DNA from: Hyphomicrobiales bacterium
GTDB lineage: Bacteria; Pseudomonadota; Alphaproteobacteria; Rhizobiales; Beijerinckiaceae
Direction: 5' to 3'
Assembly: GCA_019075905.1 (NCBI GenBank)
Contig: JAGXAM010000017.1
Coordinates: 1 to 64,000 of the forward strand
Length of the DNA stretch: 64,000 nucleotides
Below, in pieces: positions 28,428 through 37,548 of the stretch. The translations under genes and the position numbers were made by a program. Each line of letters opens with the position of its first letter. Within the stretch, counting starts at the first letter, position 1. Below the pieces are notes generated by a model, which saw nothing but the letters and a program-made list of their open reading frames with translations, searched no databases and was not told where the DNA came from.

Positions 28428-28799
28428 CTAGGCCTCGCCAGGGCGATCGCGTGACAGGCCCTTGGCGGCCAGCTCATTGAGATAGGCCTGCCATTTTTCA
28501 TCATGGTTGCGACCCAGTTCGAGCAGATGCCCCCAGGAAAAAATGCCGGTGTCGTGGCCATCGCTGAAAGTTGGGCGGATGGCATAATTGCCGACGGTGA
28601 CAATTTCGGTAATGGCGCAGCCGCGCTTGCCGCCGACGGTCTTGCGCTCATGGGCGGCATGGCCCTGCACTTCGGCGCTGGGGCTGAAGACGCGCAGATA
28701 TTCGGCACCAAGCGCGAGGCTGCCGCCATCGGCAAAGCGCAGATGCAGGGTCTGGCCCTTGTCGCTGACGCGGATTTCTTCTGGAACGAGGGATGTCAA
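28428..28799 (-). CDS. DUF971 domain protein
   Basis: The 123-residue protein is a stand-alone DUF971 domain (gamma-butyrobetaine hydroxylase N-terminal-like). Family features are [38 protein letters not shown] and [20 protein letters not shown]. Family members may act in Fe-S cluster biology, but the function is not settled. The start is a TTG at 28799 with GGAG at proper spacing; an in-frame stop lies a few codons upstream and no ATG or GTG intervenes. It is divergent from moaA across 91 bp. Confidence 0.88.
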   Translation of the reverse strand: MTSLVPEEIRVSDKGQTLHLRFADGGSLALGAEYLRVFSPSAEVQGHAAHERKTVGGKRGCAITEIVTVGNYAIRPTFSDGHDTGIFSWGHLLELGRNHDEKWQAYLNELAAKGLSRDRPGEA

Positions 28800-28890
28800 T
28801 GTCGCGTCTCCGGCAGCGGGCTACGGCACGCAACAAAGGTCGTGTGCGGCGAGCATGGCGCTGCGCATGCTCTTGCCCTATATAGGTTGT

Positions 28891-29910
28891 ATGGAGCAAG
28901 CTCAAACCCTTGATCGACCGCTGATCGACCCCTTTGGCAGGGCCATCAGCTATGTGCGCGTTTCCGTGACAGACCGCTGCGATTTCCGCTGTGTCTATTG
29001 CATGTCAGAAAATATGAGCTTCCTGCCCAAGCGTGACCTGCTGTCACTGGAGGAACTCGACCGGCTCTGCACCGCCTTTATCGCGCGCGGCACCCGCAAA
29101 TTGCGCATTACCGGCGGCGAACCGCTGGTGCGGCGTGACATTTTGTCGCTGTTTCGCAGCCTGTCGCGCCATCTCGACAGCGGCGCGCTCGAAGAATTGA
29201 CCCTGACCACCAATGGCTCGCAACTGGCGCGTTTTGCTGACGATCTGGCGGCGTGCGGGGTGAGGCGGATCAACCTGTCGCTGGATACGCTCGATCCCGG
29301 CAAATTCAAGGATATTACCCGCTGGGGCGATTTTGCCCAGGTCGAGCGCGGCATGGAGGCGGCGCTGAAGGCCGGCCTCAAGGTCAAACTCAATGTCGTG
29401 GCGCTCAAGGGCGTCAATGACGATGAATTTCCGGCGATCATTCGCTATGCGCATCAACGCGGCATGGATGTCACCTTCATCGAAGTGATGCCGCTGGGCG
29501 AGATCACCATCGCCCGCGACGATCAATATATGTCGCTGACCGAGGTGCGGCGCCATCTCGCCCGCGACTTTACCCTGACCGAGAGCGGCCATCGCACCGG
29601 CGGGCCGGCGCGCTATATGCGCTGCGCCGAGACGGGCGGACGCATCGGCTTCATCACGCCGCTGTCGCATAATTTTTGCGAGAGCTGCAACCGGGTGCGG
29701 GTGACCTGCACCGGCACGCTCTATATGTGCCTTGGCCAGAATGATGCTGCCGATTTGCGCACGCCGCTGCGCGCCAGCGCCGATGACGGGCCGCTGATGG
29801 CGGCGATGGACGCGGCGATCCTGCGCAAGCCCAAGGGCCATGATTTCGTGATCGACCGTGCGCATGCCGGGCCGGCCGTGGCGCGCCACATGAGCGTTAC
29901 CGGCGGCTGA
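28891..29910 (+). CDS. moaA: GTP 3',8-cyclase MoaA
   Basis: The 339-residue radical-SAM enzyme performs the first step of molybdenum cofactor synthesis, rearranging GTP. The N-terminal 4Fe-4S motif is CDFRCVYC, followed by [13 protein letters not shown]. The second cluster is held by [18 protein letters not shown]. The C-terminal Gly-Gly tail needed for activity is present (SVTGG). ATG 28891 gives the usual start. No other moa genes are adjacent. Confidence 0.96.
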   Translation: MEQAQTLDRPLIDPFGRAISYVRVSVTDRCDFRCVYCMSENMSFLPKRDLLSLEELDRLCTAFIARGTRKLRITGGEPLVRRDILSLFRSLSRHLDSGALEELTLTTNGSQLARFADDLAACGVRRINLSLDTLDPGKFKDITRWGDFAQVERGMEAALKAGLKVKLNVVALKGVNDDEFPAIIRYAHQRGMDVTFIEVMPLGEITIARDDQYMSLTEVRRHLARDFTLTESGHRTGGPARYMRCAETGGRIGFITPLSHNFCESCNRVRVTCTGTLYMCLGQNDAADLRTPLRASADDGPLMAAMDAAILRKPKGHDFVIDRAHAGPAVARHMSVTGG

Positions 29911-29955
29911 AGCGCGCGCTTGCACAAGGGCGCAAGCTGGCGGTAAGCTTCTGCC

Positions 29956-31263
29956 ATGCGCTGGATTTGGCTTGTGTTGGGCTCTTGTCTGCTGCTTGCT
30001 GGCTGCCAGACATCGGACGCCGGGCGGCGGATCACGCTGTGCCGTGAGCTGTTGCCGGCTCTCAACCCTGCGGCACGTGGCTATGGCCAGATATCCGCCA
30101 CCCTGGCCGAAAACAAGCGCGACATCATGATGGTCTATGTCGTCAACGGGGCTTCCGGCGCGCGCCTCGCCAAGACGCTGACCTGCCGCTTCGGCCCGGC
30201 CCCGCAGCATGAATTGCGCGGGGTGATCGACGATGGCGACCGGATGGGGCCGAGCACGCTCTATGTGCTGCGCAAGAGCTGGCTGGAGACCCCGGATGCG
30301 GCGCTGGATGATCCGGCGCGGCAGCGGGCTGGCGCAGCGCAGCCAGGGGCTGCAACGAGCTGGCGCTATTTCCTGCAAATTACCCTCAATGGGCTGGTGC
30401 CGGCGATGGTTTATGGCCTGCTGGCGGCGACCTATTCGCTGATTTACGGGCTGATTGGCCGGATCAACCTGGCTTTCGGGGCGCTGGCGGTGCTAGGGGC
30501 GGCGACCTTGTTCATCGTGCTGGCGCCCGTGGCCTATGATGCGCCCGCATGGATCATTCCCGGGGTGGTGGCGGCGCTGCTCGCGGCCATCGGCGTCGGC
30601 TTGATCTACGGGTTTGTGATCGCCAGAACAGTGTTTGTGCCCATGGCCCGCGCCAGCGGCCAGCAGGTGCTGGTGGCAACCCTGGGTCTGTCGTTGTTTC
30701 TTCAGGAATATCTGCGGCTGGCGCAGGGCACTAACCCGCACTGGCTGCCCGGCCTGTTTGGCCCGGCGCTGCATCTGACCGCCGGGGGCGGCCTCGATCT
30801 CACCATAACGCCGACCGCCTTGCTGGTGATGGCGCTGGCTGCGGTGCTGGGCGTGGCGCTGATGGTGCTGATGCGCGTCAGTGCCTTTGGCCGGGCCTGG
30901 CGCGCCTGTGCCGACGACAATCTGGCGGCGGCGATGTTTGGCATCTCGCCCGCAGGCATCCTGACGCGGACGCTGATGCTGGCGACGGCGCTGGCAGCTC
31001 TGACCGGGGGCCTGATGGCCATGAATTACGGCACGCTCGGCTATGATGGCACGGTGACGCTGGATTTGCGGGCGCTGGTGGCGGCGGTGGTCGGCGGCAT
31101 AGGCTCGATCCCGGGGGCCTTTGTGGGCGGCGCGGTGATTGCCCTGCTCGAAAGCTTCTGGACCGGGTATTTTGCCGGCGGCTACCGCGATTTGATGATC
31201 GACAGCGTGCTGGTTCTGGTGATCATGTTTCGCCCGGCCGGCCTGCTCGGCAACCGAAATTAG
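29956..31263 (+). CDS. LivH-type ABC permease with an N-terminal lipoprotein-like domain
   Basis: The 435-residue protein combines two parts. Residues 1-17 form a lipoprotein signal with lipobox LLAGC, followed by a soluble domain of about 110 residues (RRITLCRELLPALNP, TLYVLRKSWLETPD). From about residue 135 it is a branched-chain amino acid permease of the LivH type with about eight hydrophobic segments, including LAATYSLIYGLIGRINLAFG and AVVGGIGSIPGAFVGG. The reading frame is open throughout. No LivM, LivG, LivF or LivJ genes are adjacent. I recall similar long LivH proteins in other Hyphomicrobiales. Whether the first part is lipidated or acts as an extracytoplasmic domain is unknown. Confidence 0.85.
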   Translation: MRWIWLVLGSCLLLAGCQTSDAGRRITLCRELLPALNPAARGYGQISATLAENKRDIMMVYVVNGASGARLAKTLTCRFGPAPQHELRGVIDDGDRMGPSTLYVLRKSWLETPDAALDDPARQRAGAAQPGAATSWRYFLQITLNGLVPAMVYGLLAATYSLIYGLIGRINLAFGALAVLGAATLFIVLAPVAYDAPAWIIPGVVAALLAAIGVGLIYGFVIARTVFVPMARASGQQVLVATLGLSLFLQEYLRLAQGTNPHWLPGLFGPALHLTAGGGLDLTITPTALLVMALAAVLGVALMVLMRVSAFGRAWRACADDNLAAAMFGISPAGILTRTLMLATALAALTGGLMAMNYGTLGYDGTVTLDLRALVAAVVGGIGSIPGAFVGGAVIALLESFWTGYFAGGYRDLMIDSVLVLVIMFRPAGLLGNRN

Positions 31264-31266
31264 CCC

Positions 31267-31908
31267 TCATATCGCGCGCGGGCGTTGTTGCAGCGATTCG
31301 AAAAACCGGCCAAGGCGTCCGGTCAGGCGCAGCGGCGCGTCGGTGACGGCAAAGCACAGGCACTCACCCTCGCTACCGGCCACCGGGCGATGATTGACCG
31401 CCGGATCGGCGAAGGCGAGATCGCCGGCTTCATAGGTGCCATGGTTGTCGGCAAAGGAACCTTGCAGCACCAGCGTCGTTTCATTGCCATCATGAGTATG
31501 AAACGGCATTTTGCGGCCCGGGCGAATTTTGTAAAGCGTGGCCGCGCCGGTGGCCTCTCTGGCAATGACATGGCATTTGACGCCCGGCAGCAGGAAACGC
31601 CAGCGCACGTCCTTTGCATCAAAGCCGAGAAATGCCCTCAAGGGTGCCGGAAACACAGTATCGCGGGCCGGGGCTGCCACGGCCGGGTCGGCGGAGGTGA
31701 AAATGCGGGCGAGATTGTCATCGCGATGGCGGCAGGGGGCCTGCGGCGCCATCGCCAGCACGGTTCCCATTTCGTCATCAAGGGCATCGACGAAGGCGCG
31801 GTTGTCGGGGCGCATATGCAGATGGGCGGCGACCAGGGCCTGCAGGGCCGGGGTGAGGCTGCCGGCGGCATAGCCGGCGAGGAGCGCGTCCCGGGGCGTC
31901 GATGTCAT
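31267..31908 (-). CDS. ChrR-like anti-sigma/cupin protein with degenerate zinc motif
   Basis: The 213-residue protein aligns from end to end with ChrR, the anti-sigma factor of the Rhodobacter singlet-oxygen response: LLAGYAAGSL at the N-terminus, then HLHMRPDNR, and a C-terminal cupin. In ChrR the N-terminal zinc site uses two His and a Cys-x2-Cys. Here only one of these ligands (His29) is clearly kept; the two Cys positions are Arg33 and Asn36. The cupin metal ligands are intact: His137, His139, Glu143 and His173. No sigma factor gene is adjacent. ATG 31908 is chosen; upstream starts only add a basic extension. It may be a cupin sensor without zinc-dependent sigma binding. Confidence 0.83.
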   Translation of the reverse strand: MTSTPRDALLAGYAAGSLTPALQALVAAHLHMRPDNRAFVDALDDEMGTVLAMAPQAPCRHRDDNLARIFTSADPAVAAPARDTVFPAPLRAFLGFDAKDVRWRFLLPGVKCHVIAREATGAATLYKIRPGRKMPFHTHDGNETTLVLQGSFADNHGTYEAGDLAFADPAVNHRPVAGSEGECLCFAVTDAPLRLTGRLGRFFESLQQRPRAI

Positions 31909-32001
31909 GGCTGGAATCACGGATTGCCCTTTAAGTTTGCGGACTTTACGCATAAATGGCGCAGCTGGATCATCTGGCTAGGGCGCCATGACGCTTTTTG
32001 C

Positions 32002-33888
32002 TCACGCATATTTGGTCCGGGCCTCGATTTCGTCGTTGAGTTCAAGCCATTCCTGCTCGCATTTGGCGAGAGCGGCGGCAAGATCGGCCCTTTGCGTGGC
32101 CAGCTCGATGGCACTGCGCGCCTGGTTGCGCTCGCGCGGGGTATAGGTCTGCGGCGCGGCCAGCACAGCATCAACCTTGTTCAGCAGGGCGGTGAATTTT
32201 TCGATGCGGGCAAAGACGGCATCGCTGGCGCGGCGCAATTCATTGAGGCCGCGTGCCCGGGCCGGGGCAGGGGTTTTGGCCGGCGTCGCCTCCGTGGCCT
32301 TGCGGGCCTCGGGGGCAGCCTTGGGCGGCGGCGTGCCGAGCACGCGGCGGCGATAATCGGCAATATCGCCATCAAAGGCGTTGACGCTGCCGCCTTCCAC
32401 CAGCCAGAGCCGCTCAGCACAGGCTTCCAGCAGAAAACTGTCATGCGAGATCAGGATGACCGCGCCCTGAAACTCGTTGATGGCTTCGGCGAGCGCTGCC
32501 CTGCTGTCAATATCGAGATGGTTGGTCGGCTCGTCGAGGATGAGCAGGTGCGGGCCATGAAAGGTGGCGAGGCCGAGCAGCAGGCGGGCCTTTTCTCCGC
32601 CCGAAAGCAGGTCGATCGCGGTATTGGCGCGAGCATTGCCAAAGCCGAGCCTCGCTGCCGCCGCCCTGGTCTTTGCCTCGCCGGCGCCCGGCATCAGCCG
32701 GGCCATCACCTGTTGCGGGGTTTCATGGGCATTGAGATCATCCATCTGGTGCTGGGCAAAAAAGCCGACGCTGAGCTTGCCGGGGCGGCGCATCGTGCCG
32801 GACATGGCGTCCATGCGCCCGGCCAGCAGGCGCGCGAAGGTGGATTTGCCATTGCCATTGGCACCGAGCAGGCCGATGCGGTCATCGGGCTGGAGCGAGA
32901 GATTCAGGCCATTGAGCACCACCTTGCCGTCATAGCCGACGCTGGCATTTTCCAGCACCAGCATGGGCGGGGCCAGCGGCTTTTCCGGCGAGGGAAAATG
33001 AAAGGCCAGCACATCGGTCTCATCATCAGCGGCGATGTCCTGCATCTTGGCCAGCATTTTAAGGCGCGACTGCGCTTGCCGGGCCTTGGTGGCCGAGGCG
33101 CGGAAGCGGTCAACGAATGCCTGCAGATGGGCGCGGTGCGCGTCCTGCTTCTTCAGGGCCTTGGCATTGAGGCGTCGCGCTTCGGCCCGCTGGTGGGCGA
33201 AGGAGCTGTAATTGCCGGTCCAGAGCTTCAGTTTGGCATTTTCCAGATGCAGAATGTGCGTCGTCACATCATCAAGCAATTCGCGGTCATGGCTGATCAG
33301 CAGCACCGTGGCGGGATAGGAGCGCAGATGCTCTGTCAGCCACAGCGTGCCTTCGAGATCGAGATAATTGGTCGGCTCGTCGAGCAAGAGCATGTCGGGC
33401 TTGACAAACAGCACGGCGGCGAGGGCAACGCGCATGCGCCATCCGCCCGAAAAACTGGCCAGCGGGCGTTGCTGGGCCTGTTCGTCAAAGCCGAGACCGG
33501 CGAGAATGGTGGCCGCCCGCGCCGGGGCGCTATGGGCGTCAATATCGGCGAGGCGGGTGTGGATGGCGGCAATATCGGTGCCGGTTTGCAACTTGACGGC
33601 CTCGCGCAGCAGCGCCGCGCGCTCCACATCCGCTTCCAGCACGAAGTCGATCAGGGTTTGCGGGCCGCCGGGGGCTTCCTGCTCGACACGGCCGATGCGC
33701 GCCTGGCGCGGCAGGTTGATGTCGCCGCTTTCGGGCGAAAGCTCGCCGCAGACGAGTCGGAACAAGGTGGTCTTGCCAGTGCCGTTGCGTCCGACAAGGC
33801 CAATGCGGCCGCGCGGCGGCAGGGCAGCAGCGGCATCATCAAAGAGCAGGCGCGCGCCGAGCCTGAAGGTCAAGTGTTCGATGTTCAT
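32002..33888 (-). CDS. ABC-F family ATP-binding protein
   Basis: The 628-residue protein has two ABC ATPase domains with no membrane segments. The first Walker A is GLVGRNGTGKTTLF, the second GLLGANGNGKSTFA, with signature motifs FSGGWRMR and LSGGEKARLLLG. A charged linker and a coiled-coil C-terminus (about the last 100 residues) follow. ABC-F proteins act on the ribosome. This one resembles the Uup/YheS-like housekeeping group and not a known antibiotic-resistance factor. Two adjacent ATGs occur at 33891 and 33888. Confidence 0.93.
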   Translation of the reverse strand: MNIEHLTFRLGARLLFDDAAAALPPRGRIGLVGRNGTGKTTLFRLVCGELSPESGDINLPRQARIGRVEQEAPGGPQTLIDFVLEADVERAALLREAVKLQTGTDIAAIHTRLADIDAHSAPARAATILAGLGFDEQAQQRPLASFSGGWRMRVALAAVLFVKPDMLLLDEPTNYLDLEGTLWLTEHLRSYPATVLLISHDRELLDDVTTHILHLENAKLKLWTGNYSSFAHQRAEARRLNAKALKKQDAHRAHLQAFVDRFRASATKARQAQSRLKMLAKMQDIAADDETDVLAFHFPSPEKPLAPPMLVLENASVGYDGKVVLNGLNLSLQPDDRIGLLGANGNGKSTFARLLAGRMDAMSGTMRRPGKLSVGFFAQHQMDDLNAHETPQQVMARLMPGAGEAKTRAAAARLGFGNARANTAIDLLSGGEKARLLLGLATFHGPHLLILDEPTNHLDIDSRAALAEAINEFQGAVILISHDSFLLEACAERLWLVEGGSVNAFDGDIADYRRRVLGTPPPKAAPEARKATEATPAKTPAPARARGLNELRRASDAVFARIEKFTALLNKVDAVLAAPQTYTPRERNQARSAIELATQRADLAAALAKCEQEWLELNDEIEARTKYA

Positions 33889-34017
33889 CATGATGGGCTG
33901 TCTAATGGCGAAACAATCGCGCCGGCGCAACCCGCCAGCAGGCGAACCGTGCGGGTTGAGGCGTGATGTCGGGTCAGGACAGGGCGTAAAAGACCAATTC
34001 GCGAGCCCGGGCTGCTT

Positions 34018-34023
34018 TATAAT
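34018..34023 (+). promoter_or_regulatory. Possible -10 box of the NRAMP-like gene
   Basis: A perfect TATAAT lies about 195 bp upstream of the NRAMP-like start. No good -35 box is seen 16-18 bp upstream (CAATTC). If used, it would give a leader of about 185 nt that contains the repeats described next. Confidence 0.35.
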
Positions 34024-34043
34024 GACGCAGGCTTCTTGATGTC

Positions 34044-34199
34044 ATTCCAGACTGACTTGCGCAAACCTGCAGAAGATCGACAGACTGGAATTATTCTTAT
34101 TTTAGGAGCTGTTCTGGACTTTGCCGGCCACCGCCCGTAAAACGCGCAGGACTTTGATCGCGGGGCGAGGGTTGCTTGGCTCCCTGCCGATACGGGAGC
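34044..34199 (+). promoter_or_regulatory. Possible structured leader of the NRAMP-like gene
   Basis: The 328-bp gap before the transporter holds no convincing gene. It has an inverted repeat ATTCCAG (34044-34050) / CTGGAAT (34085-34091), a direct repeat CAGACTG at 34048 and 34081, and a second hairpin GCTCCC (34179-34184) / GGGAGC (34194-34199) with a 9-nt loop just before the start. I do not recognise a known Mn2+ or Mg2+ riboswitch consensus. The structures could be a regulatory leader or an operator, or chance. Confidence 0.3.
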
Positions 34200-34216
34200 T
34201 TCGAGCCATCATTACC

Positions 34217-35473
34217 ATGAATGATCATCTACCGATTGCCCGGCGTCGGGGTGTTGGTCTTTCCGTGTTGTTGCGCGTCGCCGGACCCGGCCTCGTGGTG
34301 ATGCTGGCAGACACCGATGCGGGCAGTGTGGTGACCGCCGCCCAGAGCGGCGCGCAATGGGGTTACCGGCTGCTGGCGCTGCAATTTGCGCTGATTCCCA
34401 TTCTTTATGTCGTGCAGGAACTTACCGTGCGGCTTGGCACGGTCTCGCGGCGCGGCCATGCGGCGATGATCGCCGAATATTTCGGCAAGGGCTGGGCGTG
34501 GATTTCTGTGCTCACGCTCGGCGTCGCCTGCGTCGGGGCGCTGCTGACCGAACTATCCGGGCTCGCCGGTGTCGGCCTGCTTTATGGCGTTCCCGCGCAA
34601 TTGACCATGGTTCTGGTGGTCGGCACCCTGATCATCATGGCGCTGACCGGTTCCTATCGCTCGGTCGAGCGCATCGCCATGGCCATCGGAGCGTTTGAGC
34701 TGGCGTTTCTCGGGGTGGCGCTGGTGGCCCATCCCGGCGCCGGGGTGATGCTGCAGCAGACCATCAATATCCCTGTCACCAACCCGCAATATCTTTATCT
34801 GGTAGCGGCCAATATCGGTGCGGTGATCATGCCGTGGATGGTGTTTTTCCAGCAATCGGCCGTGGTCGAAAAGGGTTTGGGGCCCGATGACCTGCCCGCC
34901 GCGCGGCTCGATACCGCCGTTGGGGCGGTCATTACCCAGGTGATCATGGCCGCGATCCTGATTGCTGCCGCGGCAGCGCTGGGCACCGCCAAGGCCGATG
35001 GCACCGGCCCGGCGCTCAACACGGTGCAGGACATTGCCGGGGCGATTACCCCGGTGCTGGGGGCGACATGGGGCAAGCTGGCCTTTGCGCTCGGGGTTTC
35101 CGGCTGCGCCATTACCGCGGCGATTGTGGTGACGCTGACGGCGGCACGCACCTTCGGCGAGGTGATGGGCGTTCGCCATTCGCTGAATGACCACCCGCGC
35201 GAGGCGCCGCTGTTTTACGGGATTTTTGCCGGCGTGCTGGTGCTGGCGGCGCTGGTGGTGACGTCCGGCGTCAACCTCATCAGCCTGTCGATCGGTGTGC
35301 AGGTGATGAATGCGCTGATGCTGCCCTTCGTGCTGGGCTTTCTTTATCTGCTGGCCCGACGCCTGCCTGAGCCCTGGCGCCTGCACGGGCTGCGCGGCGG
35401 CATCATCGCCGTCATCATTCTGGTGACGACGGTGTTTGCAGTCTATGCGGCCATTATGGGGATCTGGAGCTAG
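34217..35473 (+). CDS. Atypical NRAMP-family divalent metal transporter
   Basis: The 418-residue inner-membrane protein has about 11 hydrophobic segments. In NRAMP the metal is bound by DPGN in helix 1 and a Met-Pro-His segment in helix 6. Here helix 1 reads DAGS (residues 34-37), keeping Asp but replacing Asn with Ser, and helix 6 reads IMPWMVFFQQSA, keeping Met but replacing His with Trp. This variant is common in proteobacterial NRAMP-like proteins. Selectivity is unclear: the kept Met favours transition metals, while loss of Asn and His suggests altered specificity. ATG 34217 is chosen. The gene is monocistronic. Confidence 0.85.
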   Translation: MNDHLPIARRRGVGLSVLLRVAGPGLVVMLADTDAGSVVTAAQSGAQWGYRLLALQFALIPILYVVQELTVRLGTVSRRGHAAMIAEYFGKGWAWISVLTLGVACVGALLTELSGLAGVGLLYGVPAQLTMVLVVGTLIIMALTGSYRSVERIAMAIGAFELAFLGVALVAHPGAGVMLQQTINIPVTNPQYLYLVAANIGAVIMPWMVFFQQSAVVEKGLGPDDLPAARLDTAVGAVITQVIMAAILIAAAAALGTAKADGTGPALNTVQDIAGAITPVLGATWGKLAFALGVSGCAITAAIVVTLTAARTFGEVMGVRHSLNDHPREAPLFYGIFAGVLVLAALVVTSGVNLISLSIGVQVMNALMLPFVLGFLYLLARRLPEPWRLHGLRGGIIAVIILVTTVFAVYAAIMGIWS

Positions 35474-35542
35474 AGGCTTGCCCTCGACCCGGGGGCACCG
35501 TATAGAGCCGCGCATCTTCTCTCCCTGGAAAGCTGACTGACC

Positions 35543-35965
35543 ATGGCCCTGCAACGCACGTTCTCGATTCTGAAACCCGATGTCACACGCCGCAACCTGA
35601 CCGGCGCGGTCAATGCCAAGATCGAGGCGGCCGGCCTGCGGATCGTCGCGCAGCGGCGCGTGCACATGTCGCTCGCCGAGGCCGAGACCTTCTATGCCGT
35701 GCACAAGGCGCGGCCATTTTTTGGCGAACTCACGCAGATGATGAGCGCCGCACCGGTGGTGGTGCAGGTGCTGGAAGGCGAGAATGCCATTGCCCGCTAC
35801 CGCGATGTGATGGGCGCGACCAACCCGGCCAATGCCGAAGCTGGCACCATCCGCAAGGAATTTGCGCTGTCGATGGGCGAGAACTCGGTGCATGGTTCGG
35901 ACGCGCCGGAAACCGCCGCGATCGAAATTGCCCAGTTCTTCTCGGGCAACGACATCGTCGGCTGA
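35543..35965 (+). CDS. ndk: Nucleoside diphosphate kinase
   Basis: The 140-residue enzyme equilibrates NTP and NDP pools through a phospho-His. The start FSILKPDV is conserved, and the active-site His is in [15 protein letters not shown] 35543 follows GGAAAGC. It stands alone and is convergent with the TadG-like gene. Confidence 0.97.
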   Translation: MALQRTFSILKPDVTRRNLTGAVNAKIEAAGLRIVAQRRVHMSLAEAETFYAVHKARPFFGELTQMMSAAPVVVQVLEGENAIARYRDVMGATNPANAEAGTIRKEFALSMGENSVHGSDAPETAAIEIAQFFSGNDIVG

Positions 35966-35987
35966 GCCTGTCAGCCCGCGTCTGGCT

Positions 35988-37388
35988 TTATTGTGTCAGA
36001 CGCGGCGCGCTCTGCGTGGCGGTGTTGAAGAGCTGCTGCAGGTCGTTGACAATGTCCTGCGGCGCGCTGGCCGACAGCGCGTAAGACGGGTTCGAGGCGC
36101 AGGCCTTCATGTTGCTGGCGGTCGAGCCGGCCAAAGTCGTGTTGATGTAATTGTAGCGCAGGTAGCCGGGCGTGCCGCTGACCAGATCAGCCGGGTTGAT
36201 GAGATAGGCCGTCTCCAGCGTCATCATATTGATGCCGGCTGATTTCAGCGGGCCGCATTGGCCAGGATCGAGCCCTTCGAGATCCATGACGCCGTTATTG
36301 TTGGGATCAGGCACAGCATTGGGGTTGAATGGCACGAATGTCGGGCTTGAGACCCATGTCGATGCCGATTGGTTGTCGGTGCTGTTGCTGATGGCATCGG
36401 TCGCCAGAATGGCGAAAACCTGAGGCGAGCTGGCGCTGCTGCCATTGCCGATGACGGGATCATCGGAGGTAATCTTGTTCTTGAGGGCCTGCAAGGCGGT
36501 CGCGGCATTGGTGCCAGCGTCATAGCCTTGCAATGTCATGGCCTGGGCGGCGCTATAAACCTCGGGAATATCGGAGGTCAGGTCCTGCAGCGTGGTGAAG
36601 CCGGTCGCGAAGGAATAAAGACCCATGCGAATCACCAGCGGCCCGCTGGCGTTCAGGTTTTGCGCGCTCTGGGTGATTTGCTCGACAGCATTTCTGACAA
36701 CATCAAAACGCAGGGTCGCGCCGGCATTATGGGCGGTCGTATCCGTGCCGATGGCGTGACAGGCGACCGAGCAGCCCCCGGAGCCGCCGTCCATGCCCTT
36801 GGTGGAATTCATGAGGGTGATGTCATTCATGGTCGCGCCAATGCCCATCGAGGCCGAGGCATCAACCAGCACGAAAATATCAACATAGCGCGGGGCGCTG
36901 TTGCCGGCCGCCGAAGATGTGGCGCTAACGGTTGCCGATACCGGCAAGGTGTTGATGCCGAGGATCGCGCCGAAGGGCAGGGTATATTGCGCCTTGTAGG
37001 ACAGGGTCGCGACATAGACGCCGGAATTGACGGTGACATTGATGGTAGGCGCCGCGACAACGGTGTTTGGTGGCAAGGTGCCGCCGGCAAAAAGGTTTTG
37101 GGCCACCGTGGTGCTGGCGGCAATTTGCGTTGCGGTGTCGGCACCGGGCTTGATGACCGAACGCGAGACAGCGCCCAGAACGGCAGCATCTGCATTGGAA
37201 TCGAGCTGATCGCGGGCAGAAATCAGGCCGGCGAAGGAAATCGCCACGCCAAACATGATGGCGGCGGCTGTTCCGAAAATGGCAAAGATCAGCGCGAAAT
37301 TGCCACCTTCGTGGCGCAGAAAGGACGCTTCGCGGCAGGCGGGGCCGCCAGCTTGCGTCTTGCCGGGAAATTTCGGAAACTTTATCAT
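35988..37388 (-). CDS. TadG-like pilus assembly protein with vWA domain
   Basis: The 466-residue protein has an N-terminal TadE/TadG-type segment (HEGGNFALIFAIFGTAAAIM, one membrane helix at about residues 30-56) and then a von Willebrand A domain. Its MIDAS motif is DASAS (residues 176-180). TadG proteins belong to Flp/Tad pilus systems, but no other tad genes are present in the window, so this copy is an orphan. ATG 37388 is chosen; a TTG at 37412 with AAGGA close by is possible. Confidence 0.85.
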   Translation of the reverse strand: MIKFPKFPGKTQAGGPACREASFLRHEGGNFALIFAIFGTAAAIMFGVAISFAGLISARDQLDSNADAAVLGAVSRSVIKPGADTATQIAASTTVAQNLFAGGTLPPNTVVAAPTINVTVNSGVYVATLSYKAQYTLPFGAILGINTLPVSATVSATSSAAGNSAPRYVDIFVLVDASASMGIGATMNDITLMNSTKGMDGGSGGCSVACHAIGTDTTAHNAGATLRFDVVRNAVEQITQSAQNLNASGPLVIRMGLYSFATGFTTLQDLTSDIPEVYSAAQAMTLQGYDAGTNAATALQALKNKITSDDPVIGNGSSASSPQVFAILATDAISNSTDNQSASTWVSSPTFVPFNPNAVPDPNNNGVMDLEGLDPGQCGPLKSAGINMMTLETAYLINPADLVSGTPGYLRYNYINTTLAGSTASNMKACASNPSYALSASAPQDIVNDLQQLFNTATQSAPRLTQ

Positions 37389-37548
37389 TTCAATAACAGC
37401 CTGTGATTGCAATATCCTTGCTGTTTATTCTTGCGCCCAACCAGCGCCACAGACGTAAATTTTGCGAAAATGTCAGCTCACGGTAAGTGGTGAATCGCGC
37501 TAAAGCTGCGCACAAGCCGCGGCTTTTTGGCATTAAAGTGAATCAACC

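Noticed and set aside
31285..33966. Plus-strand open frame of 893 codons
   Set aside because: It is antisense to the ChrR-like and ABC-F genes, whose proteins have clear motifs. Long opposite-strand frames are common in this GC-rich sequence.
37514..37527. GC palindrome followed by TTTTT as a terminator
   Set aside because: The stem is about 4 bp with a 4-nt loop and lies between divergent genes, where a terminator is not expected.
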